From positions 1,795,204-1,859,203 of the forward strand of contig JASCNX010000001.1 in NCBI GenBank assembly GCA_029968055.1: a DNA stretch of 64,000 nucleotides. The letters run 5' to 3'. The translations under genes and the position numbers were made by a program. A model generated the notes under the pieces. It was not told the DNA's origin and ran no database searches. It saw nothing but the letters and a program-made list of their open reading frames with translations. Shown here piece after piece: positions 1 through 10,965 of the stretch (positions are counted from its first letter, which is position 1; each line of letters opens with the position of its first letter). The DNA is from Xenophilus aerolatus (lineage in GTDB: Bacteria; Pseudomonadota; Gammaproteobacteria; Burkholderiales; Burkholderiaceae_C).

Positions 1-2
1 CG

Positions 3-2524
<2,522 letters not shown>

Positions 2525-2528
<4 letters not shown>

Positions 2529-3382
2529 ACGGCGACGCACGCGCGGCCGCTGCGGCGCCTGCGCCGCCGAGCGCCGGAGACATCGAGCTGCGCCTGCTGA
2601 TGGAGGCGATCTACCTGCGCTACAACCACGACTTCCGCGACTACACCGGCGCGTCGCAGAAGCGGCGCGTGGCCTACGCGCTGGAGCAGATGCAGTTCCG
2701 CAGCATCTCGGCGCTGCAGGAGCAGGTGCTGCGCGACCCGGAAGTCTTCGCGCGGCTGCTGCAGTACCTCACCATCCCGGTCAGCGAGATGTTCCGCGAC
2801 CCCTCGTACTTCCTGGCGTTGCGCGAGCACGTGGTGCCCGTGCTGCACACCTACCCGTCGATCAAGGTCTGGATCGCGGGCTGCAGCACTGGCGAGGAGG
2901 TGTATTCGATGGCGATCCTGCTCAAGGAGGAGGGTCTGCTGGAACGTGCGCTGATCTACGCCACCGACATCAACCCGCAGTCGCTCGAAAAGGCGCGCCA
3001 GGGCATCTTCCCCGCCGAGGCGGTGCGCGACTACACCGCCAACTACCAGCGCGGCGGCGGGCGGCGTGCCTTCTCCGACTACTACACGGCCGCCTATGGC
3101 GGCGCCCGCTTCGACCCCGCGCTGCGGGCCAACGTGATCTTCGCGGACCACAGCCTGGCGACCGACAGCGTGTTCGCCGAGACGCAGCTGGTGTCGTGCC
3201 GCAACGTGCTCATCTACTTCAACCGGCGCCTGCAGGACCGGGCGCTGGGCCTGTTCCACGACTCGCTATGCCACCGCGGCTTCCTGGGGCTGGGCAGCAA
3301 GGAGAGCATCGACTTCTCGGCGTACGGCGAACGCTTCGACGCCGTGAGCCGGCCCGACCGCATCTACCGGAGGGCGACGTGA
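2525..3382 (+). CDS. CheR-type protein-glutamate O-methyltransferase
   Basis: About 285 aa. The SAM-binding motif GCSTGEEVYSMA and the C-terminal RNVLIYFNRRL strip identify the CheR methyltransferase family, which methylates glutamates of chemoreceptor-like proteins. The GTG at 2525 overlaps the kinase stop (GTGA) and has GGAG at 2516-2519, so I prefer it; an upstream GTG at 2501 is also in frame. No chemoreceptor is visible here. With CheB next door and two kinases flanking, it probably serves an adaptation-like branch of this signalling locus rather than flagellar chemotaxis, which is inference. Confidence 0.93.
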
Positions 3383-3978
3383 AGGCCGCGTCGCTGCCCG
3401 AGGTCGACCTGGTCGCCGTGGGCGCCTCGGCCGGCGGCATCGATGCGCTGATGCGGCTGTTCCACGCCCTGCCCCAGCCCTGGCACCTGCCGATGGTGGC
3501 GGTGCTGCACCTGCCCGAGGGGCGCGAGAGCCGCCTGGTGGAGATCTTCGCGCGGCGGCTGCAGATGCCGGTGTGCGAGGCGCAGGACAAGGCCGAGGTC
3601 GCACCCGGCACGCTGCACTTCGCGCCGCCGGGGTACCACCTTTTCGTCGAGCGTGACCGGCGCTTCTCGCTGAGCTGCGAGCCGCCGGTGCTCTACTCGC
3701 GCCCGTCGATCGACCTGATGATGAGTTCCGCGGCCGACGCCTACGGGCCGCGCCTGGCCGGCATCGTGCTGACCGGGGCCAACGAGGACGGCGCGCGCGG
3801 CCTGGCCGACATCGGCGCCGCCGGCGGCCTCACGGCCGTGCAGTCGCCCGCCGAGGCCGTGACGCCGATGATGCCGCAGGCCGCGATCGCCGCCCGCACG
3901 CCCGACCATGTGCTGACCGTGGCCGACCTTCGCGAACTGCTGATGCAACTGGACGCCCTGCATGCCGCCACCCACTGA
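3379..3978 (+). CDS. CheB-type methylesterase, catalytic domain only
   Basis: 199 aa from the GTG that overlaps the CheR stop (GTGA). Only the methylesterase domain is present, with no N-terminal receiver. The serine motif VGASAGG lies at the N terminus, a histidine sits in VLHLPEG where CheB has its catalytic His, and the aspartate loop is GANEDGARG. The family hydrolyses glutamyl methyl esters and can deamidate glutamines. Lacking a receiver, it cannot be switched by direct phosphorylation, so control must come from a partner. Its end overlaps the next gene by 17 bases, indicating translational coupling. Confidence 0.92.
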   Translation: MKAASLPEVDLVAVGASAGGIDALMRLFHALPQPWHLPMVAVLHLPEGRESRLVEIFARRLQMPVCEAQDKAEVAPGTLHFAPPGYHLFVERDRRFSLSCEPPVLYSRPSIDLMMSSAADAYGPRLAGIVLTGANEDGARGLADIGAAGGLTAVQSPAEAVTPMMPQAAIAARTPDHVLTVADLRELLMQLDALHAATH

Positions 3979-5149
3979 CATCGAGAGCAAGCTCCTGCTG
4001 GTCGACGACCTGAAGGAGAATCTCGTCGCGCTCGACGCGCTGGTGCGCGGGCCCGGCCGGCGCGTGTTCCAGGCCGGCTCGGGCGACGCGGCGCTGGCGC
4101 TGATGCTCGAGCACGAATTCGCGCTCGCACTGGTCGACGTGCAGATGCCGGGCATGAACGGCTTCGAGCTGGCCGAGCTCATGCGCGGCACCGAACGCAC
4201 GCGGCACATCCCGATCATCTTCGTGAGCGCGGCGGGTTCCGAGCTCAACTACGCCTTCAAGGGCTACGAGAGCGGCGCGGTCGACTTCCTGCAGAAGCCG
4301 CTGGACGCGCAGGTGGTGCGCAGCAAGGTGAACGTGTTCGTCGACCTGTTCGCCAGCCGCAAGGCGCTCAAGCAGGAGATGGAGGCGCAGCAGGCGCTGG
4401 TGGCCGAGCTGCAGGCCGCGCGGCAGGGCCTGGAGCGCGCGGTGCGCATGCGCGACGATTTCATGTCGATGGTGTCGCACGAGCTGCGCACGCCGCTGAA
4501 CACGCTGTTCCTGGAAACGCAGGTGCGCAAGCTGCACCTGGCGCGCGGCAACGCGCAGTCGTTCACGCCCGACAAGCTCAAGGAGATGACCGAGCGCGAC
4601 CAGCGCCAGATCCAGAGCATGGTGCGCCTGATCGACGACATGCTGGACGTGACGCGCATGCGCAGCGGCCGGCTGTCGATGAAGCCTCAGGCCTTCGACC
4701 TGTCCGTGCTGGCGCGGCGCGTGGTGGAGGGGCTGACGCAGCAGGCCGAGGCGGCGGGCGCAAGCTTCCGCCTGGAGGCGGCGCAGGCGGTCGACGGGGT
4801 GTGGGACGAGTTCCGCATCGAGCAGGTGCTGACCAACCTGCTGACGAACGCACTGCGCTATGGCGGCGGCCACCCCGTCGACGTGCATGTGGCCAATGCC
4901 GGCGAGGAGGCGGTGCTGAGCGTGCGCGACCGCGGCATCGGCATCGCCCCGGCCGACCAGGCGCGGATCTTCGAGCAGTTCGAGCGCACCGACTCGGGCC
5001 GCAGGCAGGCGGCCGGCGGGCTGGGCCTGGGCCTGTTCATCACCCGCCAGATCGTCGAAGCGCACGGCGGGAAGATCGAGGTGCGCAGCGCGCCGGGCGA
5101 CGGCTCGACCTTCACGGTGACGCTGCCGCGGGAGCCTGCGCCGGGGTGA
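3962..5149 (+). CDS. Response regulator-histidine kinase hybrid (receiver first)
   Basis: 395 aa. An N-terminal receiver (residues 10-125, phospho-Asp about D59 in LVDVQMPGMNG) is joined by a short coiled coil to HisKA (His about 173 in VSHELRTPLNT) and an HATPase domain with LTNLLTNALRY and GLGLGLFIT. There are no membrane segments, so it is cytosolic. A receiver ahead of a kinase suggests that phosphotransfer from the first kinase of the cluster gates this second kinase. The ATG at 3962 lies inside the end of the CheB gene. It is the last gene of the operon; the next 745 bases are gene-free. Confidence 0.93.
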   Translation: MPPPTDIESKLLLVDDLKENLVALDALVRGPGRRVFQAGSGDAALALMLEHEFALALVDVQMPGMNGFELAELMRGTERTRHIPIIFVSAAGSELNYAFKGYESGAVDFLQKPLDAQVVRSKVNVFVDLFASRKALKQEMEAQQALVAELQAARQGLERAVRMRDDFMSMVSHELRTPLNTLFLETQVRKLHLARGNAQSFTPDKLKEMTERDQRQIQSMVRLIDDMLDVTRMRSGRLSMKPQAFDLSVLARRVVEGLTQQAEAAGASFRLEAAQAVDGVWDEFRIEQVLTNLLTNALRYGGGHPVDVHVANAGEEAVLSVRDRGIGIAPADQARIFEQFERTDSGRRQAAGGLGLGLFITRQIVEAHGGKIEVRSAPGDGSTFTVTLPREPAPG

Positions 5150-5201
5150 ACCTTCAGGGCCTATGGCGACCGTGGACTGGTTGGGGTTCCTTTGGGCCCC
5201 C

Positions 5202-5285
5202 TTCTGGCTTCTCGGCACAGGCTTTTGGCTTCTCGGCGCAGGCTTTTGGCTTTTCGGCGCAGCCTTTTGGCTTTTTGGCACAGGC
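5202..5285. repeat. Tandem repeat, four copies of 21 bp
   Basis: Units at 5202-5222, 5223-5243, 5244-5264 and 5265-5285 differ at a few positions. Because 21 is a multiple of three, all frames stay open. The plus strand would read a hydrophobic FWLLGTG-type heptad and the minus strand a CAEKPKA-type heptad. Neither frame has a ribosome binding site or recognisable family. Confidence 0.85.
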
Positions 5286-5319
5286 GCTGTGGGTCTGAAC
5301 CCGGCCGGCGGCGCCGGTA

Positions 5320-5433
5320 TGCGTTCTCCGGCGCAGGCTCGCGCTGACTGTCGTGCGGTGCGGTCGATGTGCTCGCTTGGCGTCGACGTGCTTTGGGCAC
5401 TGCACGGCGCCGCGAATGGCGCCTGCGCCCGCA
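5320..5433 (+). repeat. Left arm of a 114-bp inverted repeat
   Basis: This segment reappears in reverse complement at 5632-5745 with the same length and roughly 90% identity by eye. Differences cluster in the middle of the arm. See the finding on the nested element. Confidence 0.85.
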
Positions 5434-5510
5434 CACCGGCACCACCGGCCTGGACCGGGCGCGCGATCGGCCGGCATGGGGCGGGCGCGCGATGGCTGAT
5501 CCTCCCCCAC

Positions 5511-5570
5511 CCGTTCGGGCTGAGCCTGTCGAAGCCCTGCGCAGCGCTTCGACAGGCTCAGCGCGAACGG
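5511..5570. repeat. REP-like palindrome
   Basis: Arms 5511-5535 and 5546-5570 are inverted copies matching at 24 of 25 positions around a 10-base loop. The core GCTTCGACAGGCTCAGC is a widespread extragenic palindrome in Comamonadaceae genomes (family knowledge). It sits almost exactly at the centre of the larger inverted repeat. Confidence 0.88.
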
Positions 5571-5631
5571 GGATGGGGCTTCCAGAAAAACGGAAGTGAA
5601 GCGCAGCGGTTCAGGGCGGTGGTCGTGGGCC

Positions 5632-5745
5632 TGCGGGCGCAGGCGCCATTCGCGGCGCCGTGCAGTCCCTCAAGCACGTCGATGCCAGGCGAGCACACAC
5701 GCAGCACCGCACGCCAGTCAGCGCGAGCCTGCGCCGGAGAACGCA
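5632..5745 (-). repeat. Right arm of the 114-bp inverted repeat
   Basis: Reverse complement of 5320-5433. Together the arms and the central palindrome form a nested element of about 426 bp. No transposase frame is present inside it. Confidence 0.85.
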
Positions 5746-5882
5746 GGCCCGCGGCCGCCGCCAGCGCCCCTGCAGGTCGTGCCAGCCAATCCAACACAGC
5801 GCCGCAAGCACACCACCCGCGATCGCACTCCCGCCATCCGGGTCACCGCACGCCACCCGCAGCAGCAGCTCCCGGCATTCGG

Positions 5883-5894
5883 GACAATCCCCCC
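5883..5894 (+). promoter_or_regulatory. Predicted -10 element for a leaderless transcript
   Basis: GACAAT (5883-5888) is followed by exactly six bases and then the ATG, so the expected transcription start coincides with the start codon. The same arrangement precedes several other genes in the window. Confidence 0.5.
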
Positions 5895-6530
5895 ATGGCC
5901 CAGTTCTTCGAAGTGCATCCCGACAACCCGCAACCCCGGCTGCTCAAGCAGGCGGCCGCGCTGCTCGCCAAGGGCGAGGTCCTGGCCGTGCCGACGGACT
6001 CCAGCTATGCGCTGGTCTGCCACCTCGACGACAAGGATGCGGTCGATCAGCTGCGGCGCATCCGGCAGGTCGACGAGAAGCACCACCTCACCCTGCTGTG
6101 CCGCGACCTGAGCGAGCTGGCCAACTATGCCCGCGTCGACAACCGCCAGTACCGCCTGCTCAAGGCCGCCACGCCGGGCCCCTACACCTTCCTGCTCGAG
6201 GCCACCAAGGAAGTGCCACGGCGCGTCAGCCACCCGCAGCGCAAGACCATCGGCCTGCGCGTTCCCGAGCACAGGGCGCTGGGCGAACTGCTCATGCTGC
6301 ACGGCGAACCGCTGCTCGCCACCACGCTCATCCCGCCCGGCGAGAGCGAACCGCTCAACGACGCGGCCGAGATCCGCGAGCGCTTCGAAAAGCAGATCGG
6401 CGGCGTCGTCGATTCGGGCGCATGTCCCTCGGAGCCCACCACCGTGGTCGACCTCACGCCCATGGGCAGCGGCGACGACCCGACCCTGGTGCGCAAGGGC
6501 CGCGGCCCGCTGGCGCCGCTGGGTCTCTGA
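5895..6530 (+). CDS. Sua5/YciO/YrdC-family threonylcarbamoyl-AMP synthase-like protein
   Basis: 211 aa. The YrdC fold is recognisable from PTDSSYALVCHLDD near residue 35, the RRIRQVDEKHHLTLLCRDLSE nucleotide-binding strip and GPYTFLLEATKEVPRR. The family makes L-threonylcarbamoyl-AMP from threonine, bicarbonate and ATP for tRNA t6A37. Absence of the long C-terminal Sua5 domain makes it YrdC/YciO-length, and YciO-type paralogues may have a different role, so I give no symbol. The start ATG lies 6 bases after GACAAT with no Shine-Dalgarno, suggesting a leaderless message. Confidence 0.88.
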   Translation: MAQFFEVHPDNPQPRLLKQAAALLAKGEVLAVPTDSSYALVCHLDDKDAVDQLRRIRQVDEKHHLTLLCRDLSELANYARVDNRQYRLLKAATPGPYTFLLEATKEVPRRVSHPQRKTIGLRVPEHRALGELLMLHGEPLLATTLIPPGESEPLNDAAEIRERFEKQIGGVVDSGACPSEPTTVVDLTPMGSGDDPTLVRKGRGPLAPLGL

Positions 6531-6588
6531 CCGCGCGCGGCCCGCGGCGATCCGGCCCGTGCACGCCGGTCGCGCGCCGGGCGTCTGA

Positions 6589-6600
6589 GACAATCCCTCG
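6589..6600 (+). promoter_or_regulatory. Predicted -10 element for a leaderless transcript
   Basis: GACAAT at 6589-6594, six bases, then the GTG start of the M50 protease: the same geometry as at 5883. Confidence 0.5.
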
Positions 6601-7272
6601 GTGGACTTCTCCAACCTCATCCAGACGGTGCTGATCTACGCCCTGCCGGTGCTCTTCGCGATCACCGTGCACGAGGCGGCACACGGCTACGTGGCCCGGC
6701 ATTTCGGTGACGACACCGCCTACATGATGGGCCGCCTCACGCTCAACCCGCTCAAGCACATCGACCCCATCGGCACCATCGCGATGCCGCTGCTGCTGTA
6801 CTTCGCCACCTCGGGGGCCTTCCTCTTCGGCTATGCCAAACCGGTGCCGGTCAACTTCGGCCACCTGCGCCATCCCAAACGCGACATGGTGTGGGTCGCG
6901 CTCGCCGGGCCGGCTTCCAACTTCGTCCAGGCCATCCTGTGGACCCTGTTCCTCGTCGTCGTGTTGGCCTTCGGCGTGCAGGAACGCTTCTTCCTGGAGA
7001 TGGCCCGCGCCGGCGTGCTCGTCAACCTCGTGATGTGGGCCTTCAACCTGTTCCCGCTGCCGCCGCTGGACGGCGGACGCGTGCTCGCGGGGCTTCTTCC
7101 ACGGGGCGGCGCGCAGGTCCTCCTCGCCCGGATCGAGCCTTTCGGCTTCTTCATCGTCATGGGCCTCGTGATCGCGGGTATCGTCAGCACCTGGTGGCTG
7201 CGCCCATTGATGAGCTTTGGCTACTTTGTTCTTAACTTGATGATGACCCCCTTCGCCGCGCTGCTGCGCTGA
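6601..7272 (+). CDS. Site-2 protease family (M50) membrane metalloprotease
   Basis: 223 aa and polytopic. The zinc motif HEAAH is at residues 24-28 in the first helix, and the third ligand motif PPLDGGRVLAG sits in a later helix. Length and layout match the short S2P/M50 rhomboid-like cluster lacking a PDZ domain, not the larger RseP. These enzymes cleave within membranes; the substrate is unknown. The GTG start lies six bases after GACAAT (6589-6594), again without a ribosome binding site. It is followed 18 bases later by trpS, so the two are probably cotranscribed. Confidence 0.9.
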   Translation: MDFSNLIQTVLIYALPVLFAITVHEAAHGYVARHFGDDTAYMMGRLTLNPLKHIDPIGTIAMPLLLYFATSGAFLFGYAKPVPVNFGHLRHPKRDMVWVALAGPASNFVQAILWTLFLVVVLAFGVQERFFLEMARAGVLVNLVMWAFNLFPLPPLDGGRVLAGLLPRGGAQVLLARIEPFGFFIVMGLVIAGIVSTWWLRPLMSFGYFVLNLMMTPFAALLR

Positions 7273-7290
7273 GCCAGGCCGCTCCTTTCC

Positions 7291-8607
7291 ATGCCATCTC
7301 CCGCCACGGTCACCCGCTTCCTCACCGGCATCACCACGACCGGCACGCCGCACCTGGGCAACTATGTCGGCTCGGTGCGCCACTCGGTGCGCTTCAGCCA
7401 GCGCCCCGATGTGCAGAGCTACTACTTCCTGGCCGACTACCACGCGCTCATCAAGTGCGACGAGCCGGCGCGCATCCAGCGCTCCACCCTCGAGATCGCC
7501 GCCACCTGGCTGGCCTGCGGGCTCGACCCCGAGCGAGTGACCTTCTACCGCCAGTCGGACATCCCCGAGATCCCCGAGCTCACCTGGTTCCTCAGCTGCG
7601 TGACCGGCAAGGGCGTGCTCAACCGTGCCCATGCCTACAAGGCGGCGGTCGACCGCAACCACGCGGCCGGCAGCGATCCCGATGCCGACGTCACCGTGGG
7701 CCTGTTCATGTACCCCGCGCTGATGGCGGCGGACATCCTGCTGTTCAACGCGCACAAGGTGCCGGTGGGCCGCGACCAGGTCCAGCACATCGAGATGGCG
7801 CGCGACATGGGCAACAGCTTCAACCATCTCTACGGCGAGCACTTCACGCTGCCCGAGGCCGAGATCGACGAGGCCGTCGCCCTGCTGCCCGGCCTGGACG
7901 GCCGCAAGATGAGCAAGAGCTACGGCAACACCATCCCGCTGTTCACGCCGCGGGCGCAGTTGCAGAAGCTCATCGGCAGCATCACCACCGATTCGCGCGC
8001 GCCGGGCGAGCCCAAGGACACCGAGGGCTCGGCCCTGTTCCAGATCTACCAGGCCTTCGCCGATGCGCCCGAGACCGAGGCGCTGCGCAAGGCCTATGCC
8101 GAGGGCATCGCGTGGGGCGACGCCAAGCAGCTTCTGTTCGAGCGCATCGACCGCGAGATCGCGCCGCTGCGCGCCCGCTACGACGCGCTGATGGCCGAAC
8201 CGGCGCAGATCGAGCGCATCCTCGTGGCCGGGGCCGAGAAGGCGCGTGCGCTGTCGCAGCCCTTCATGGGCCGGCTGCGCCACGCCGTGGGCCTGCGCAA
8301 CCTCGCCGACCAGCCTGCCGCGGCCAGCATGGGCAAGGCCGCCAGGGCCGCGAAGCCGAGCTTCAAGCAGTACCGCGAGAAGGACGGCCGCTTCTACTTC
8401 AAGCTGCAGGACGCCAAGGGCGCACTGCTGCTGCAAAGCCTCGGCTTCGCCTCGCCGCAGGAGGCAGGCCGCGCGATCGGCCAGCTGCAGCAGCAGCCGG
8501 CCGCGGCGCTGGAATCGCTGGCTTCGCAGCTCGAAGCACTGGACAATGCGGGCTTGCGTGCCGCCATCGAAGCACTGGAGAACCTCGCCGAGGCGAGCGG
8601 AGAGTAA
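7291..8607 (+). CDS. trpS: Tryptophan-tRNA ligase with C-terminal extension
   Basis: 438 aa, about 100 longer than a typical bacterial TrpRS. Class I signatures are the HIGH-like PHLGN near residue 18 and KMSKS near residue 206 in GRKMSKSYGN. It charges tRNA-Trp in the cytosol. The catalytic core ends near residue 350; the tail, starting around KPSFKQYREKDGRFYFKLQD, resembles the small DUF1508/YegP fold (Phe/Tyr-rich, then a GFASPQEAGRAI helix). I regard that assignment as tentative. Confidence 0.95.
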   Translation: MPSPATVTRFLTGITTTGTPHLGNYVGSVRHSVRFSQRPDVQSYYFLADYHALIKCDEPARIQRSTLEIAATWLACGLDPERVTFYRQSDIPEIPELTWFLSCVTGKGVLNRAHAYKAAVDRNHAAGSDPDADVTVGLFMYPALMAADILLFNAHKVPVGRDQVQHIEMARDMGNSFNHLYGEHFTLPEAEIDEAVALLPGLDGRKMSKSYGNTIPLFTPRAQLQKLIGSITTDSRAPGEPKDTEGSALFQIYQAFADAPETEALRKAYAEGIAWGDAKQLLFERIDREIAPLRARYDALMAEPAQIERILVAGAEKARALSQPFMGRLRHAVGLRNLADQPAAASMGKAARAAKPSFKQYREKDGRFYFKLQDAKGALLLQSLGFASPQEAGRAIGQLQQQPAAALESLASQLEALDNAGLRAAIEALENLAEASGE

Positions 8608-8700
8608 GGGACTGTTTCGCGTGGCCGGTGGCATCGACCATCACAAGGCGGCCTCAGGCCGCAACCGGCACGCTAGTACGCAAACGAAAAGAGCTAACAG

Positions 8701-9309
8701 ATGAGCATCTACGTCATCGACGACCATCCCCTGATGCGCGACGCCATCGTCATGGTGCTGCGCCGGCTGCGCCCAGCCGAGAACATCGTGGAACTCGAGC
8801 GGCTCGACAAGCTGCCCGCCGGGGTCAAGCAGCATGGCGAGCCCAAGCTGTTCTGCCTGGACCTGAAGCTGCCCGACGTGACCGGGGTGTCCGGCGTGAT
8901 CGCGCTCAAGCAGGGCTATCCCGAGGTGCCGATCGCCGTGTACTCGGCCTCGCCCGCCGCCGACATGGAAGAGGCATGCATCGAGGCCGGCGCCGACATC
9001 TACATCGAGAAGTCGGCCGGCTCCGGCGAACTGGCGGCGGCCCTCAAGGGCCTGCTGCAGGCCGATGTCGAGACCGACGACGCGGCCGCACCGGCCAGCC
9101 CCGGCAAGCTTTCCAAGCGCCAGACGCAGCTGATCGCCATGCTCGACCAGGGCATGAGCAACCGCGACATCGCCGCCCAGCTCGACATCAGCGAACACAC
9201 GGTGAAGGTGCACCTGTGGCGCCTGTTCCGCCGCCTGGGCGTGAAGAGCCGCACGCAGGCCCTGCACCACGCACGCAGCCACGGCCTGCTGTCCTCCGGG
9301 ACGAACTGA
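8701..9309 (+). CDS. NarL/FixJ-family response regulator
   Basis: 202 aa. Receiver domain with acidic pair DD at residues 7-8 and phospho-Asp about D54 in FCLDLKLPDVTG, then a LuxR-type helix-turn-helix (about 135-195) containing KRQTQLIAMLDQGMSNRDIA and SEHTVKVHLWRLFRRL. It is a DNA-binding regulator. Its gene converges on the sensor kinase at 9389-10825 across a shared terminator, and that kinase is the likely partner. ATG preceded by AAAGAGCTAACAG gives a plausible ribosome binding site. Confidence 0.93.
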   Translation: MSIYVIDDHPLMRDAIVMVLRRLRPAENIVELERLDKLPAGVKQHGEPKLFCLDLKLPDVTGVSGVIALKQGYPEVPIAVYSASPAADMEEACIEAGADIYIEKSAGSGELAAALKGLLQADVETDDAAAPASPGKLSKRQTQLIAMLDQGMSNRDIAAQLDISEHTVKVHLWRLFRRLGVKSRTQALHHARSHGLLSSGTN

Positions 9310-9342
9310 GCCGGGCGCGGCCACCTCGACTGCACCCGATAA

Positions 9343-9370
9343 AAAAAGCCGGTCTTCGGACCGGCTTTTT
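9343..9370. terminator. Bidirectional intrinsic terminator
   Basis: A perfect 12-bp stem (AAAAAGCCGGTC, TTCG tetraloop, GACCGGCTTTTT) lies between the convergent regulator and kinase genes. It offers a U tract on both strands, so it can stop transcription from either side. Confidence 0.92.
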
Positions 9371-9388
9371 CATTGGGCGCTGGCCCGG

Positions 9389-10825
9389 TCAGCCGACCGC
9401 GCCGGAGATGCGGGTCTGCGCCTGGGCCTCGTCGGCATCGTGCAGCGCGACCCGGAACACGCTGCCCTTGCCCAGCCGCGAGCGCACGCTGACCGGGTGG
9501 CCCAGCGCATGCGACAGCCGCGCAACGATGGCCAGGCCGAGCCCGAAGCCGTCGGAGGTGCCGGCGTGGTCGGCCACCTTGTAGAACTCCAGGAACACGT
9601 CGCGCAAATGCTCGCGGGCGATGCCGATCCCGGTGTCCCACACCTCCACGCGCAGGCCGTCGCGGGTCTGGCGCGAGGTGAGCAGCACCCCGCCCTCGGC
9701 CGTGTACTTGATGGCATTGGACAGCAGGTTGCCCAGCATGCGCCGCACGCGGATCGGGTCGGTCAGCACGGTGCCCGGCGTCACCCGCACCTTGAAACGG
9801 AGGCCCTTGGCCTCGGCCACCGGGCGGTATTGCAGCTCCAGGTCGTGCAGCAGCTGGCCGAGGTCGACCCGCTCGATGTGCAGGCGCACCTGGCCCGAGT
9901 CGATCCGCGCCAGGTCGAAGAGCGAATCGAACAGCGCGTTCACCGCATGCGTGGCCCGCACGATCTTGGGCGCGATCTCCTGCACCAGCTCGGGCTCGTT
10001 GCGCAGCCAGTCGGCGTACAGCGACAGCGCCAGCACCGGCTGGCGCATGTCGTGCGCGGCGCTGGCGAGGAAGCGGTTCTTCATGGCCACTGCCGACACC
10101 GCCGCCTGCCGCTGCTGGGTGAGGGAGTTGATCAGGATGTGGTTGTGGAACAGCAGCTCGAAGCTGTTGCGCGCCGTCTCGTGGATGCGCCGGCCGGCCC
10201 GCAGCAGCAGCCACCAGTGGAACAGCGGCAGCAGCAGGAAGCCGTAGTTGAAGTGCAGTTGCGCGAAGTTCAGCTCGACGATGCGCAGCAGCACCGACAC
10301 CACCATGGTGCCGAAGAGCGTGTTCACGTAGCGCTTGAGCAACGGCGGGTGCAGTGCCAGGCTGTTGAGCGGGAAGGTGGCCGCGCCGGCCACGATCAGC
10401 CAGCTCATGAACTGGTTGACCAGCGGCGCCCGCTCGAAATAGATCAGGATCGACAGCCCCCAGGTCAGGGCACTGGCGCTCCAGAGGTAGCGGTAGCGGT
10501 GGATGAAGCGCTCCTGCGCCCCCGCATCGCGGCCGGCGTAGCGCCGGGTGTAGACGCGCTCGAACCACATGCGCCCCAGCGTCGACACCACGCCCAGCAG
10601 CAGCCAGACGCCCAGCTGCCAGGCCGGCAGGTAACCCCAGCTCAGCGCCGCCATGGCCGGCATCAGCGCGGCCGAAAAGATGTAGCTGCCCCGCGAGGCC
10701 CGCATGAGGCTGCGGATCAGCTCTCCGCGCACCCATGGTTCCGCCTCGTCCGCCGAAGCCGGCGCAGGCGCCAGGCTGGCAAAGGACGAGTTGCCCAGGC
10801 CTCCGAACGACGTGTTCCCTCTCAT
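9389..10825 (-). CDS. Membrane sensor histidine kinase
   Basis: About 478 aa. The N-terminal half (to about residue 210) has several hydrophobic helices without a large periplasmic domain. HisKA follows with the unusual H box SAAHDMRQPVLALSL (HDMRQP rather than HELRTP, a variant typical of kinases paired with NarL regulators in this order). The ATPase domain has LGNLLSNAIKY and DGFGLGLAIVARL. I chose the ATG at 10825 because TACGAT lies seven bases before it; an in-frame ATG at 10834 overlaps that hexamer. Likely partner: the regulator at 8701-9309. Confidence 0.9.
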   Translation of the reverse strand: MRGNTSFGGLGNSSFASLAPAPASADEAEPWVRGELIRSLMRASRGSYIFSAALMPAMAALSWGYLPAWQLGVWLLLGVVSTLGRMWFERVYTRRYAGRDAGAQERFIHRYRYLWSASALTWGLSILIYFERAPLVNQFMSWLIVAGAATFPLNSLALHPPLLKRYVNTLFGTMVVSVLLRIVELNFAQLHFNYGFLLLPLFHWWLLLRAGRRIHETARNSFELLFHNHILINSLTQQRQAAVSAVAMKNRFLASAAHDMRQPVLALSLYADWLRNEPELVQEIAPKIVRATHAVNALFDSLFDLARIDSGQVRLHIERVDLGQLLHDLELQYRPVAEAKGLRFKVRVTPGTVLTDPIRVRRMLGNLLSNAIKYTAEGGVLLTSRQTRDGLRVEVWDTGIGIAREHLRDVFLEFYKVADHAGTSDGFGLGLAIVARLSHALGHPVSVRSRLGKGSVFRVALHDADEAQAQTRISGAVG

Positions 10826-10965
10826 GGCGCACATCGTAGTTCAGCAACGCACCCCCGCGGGGCAAAAAAGGAGCCGCTGCGCCGGATCGGCCCCGGCGGC
10901 AGGCCCGTTTGCCCAGCGGCGGCCCGTGCCGGCTGGGTGCCGTCGGGCCGCCTCGGGGTGTCGCC

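Larger units (their letters stand above)
5150..5894. other. Gene-free repeat region
   Basis: No convincing gene. Both strands have long open frames simply because of GC richness and repeats. It holds a 21-bp tandem repeat (5202-5285), a pair of 114-bp inverted repeats (5320-5433 and 5632-5745), a 25-bp-arm palindrome between them (5511-5570), and a promoter-like GACAAT at 5883 immediately before the next gene. Confidence 0.7.

Noticed and set aside
5154..5510. Minus-strand Lys/Ala-rich (histone-like) small protein over the 21-bp repeat
   Set aside because: Heptads only reflect the tandem repeat; no start signal and the other frames are equally open.
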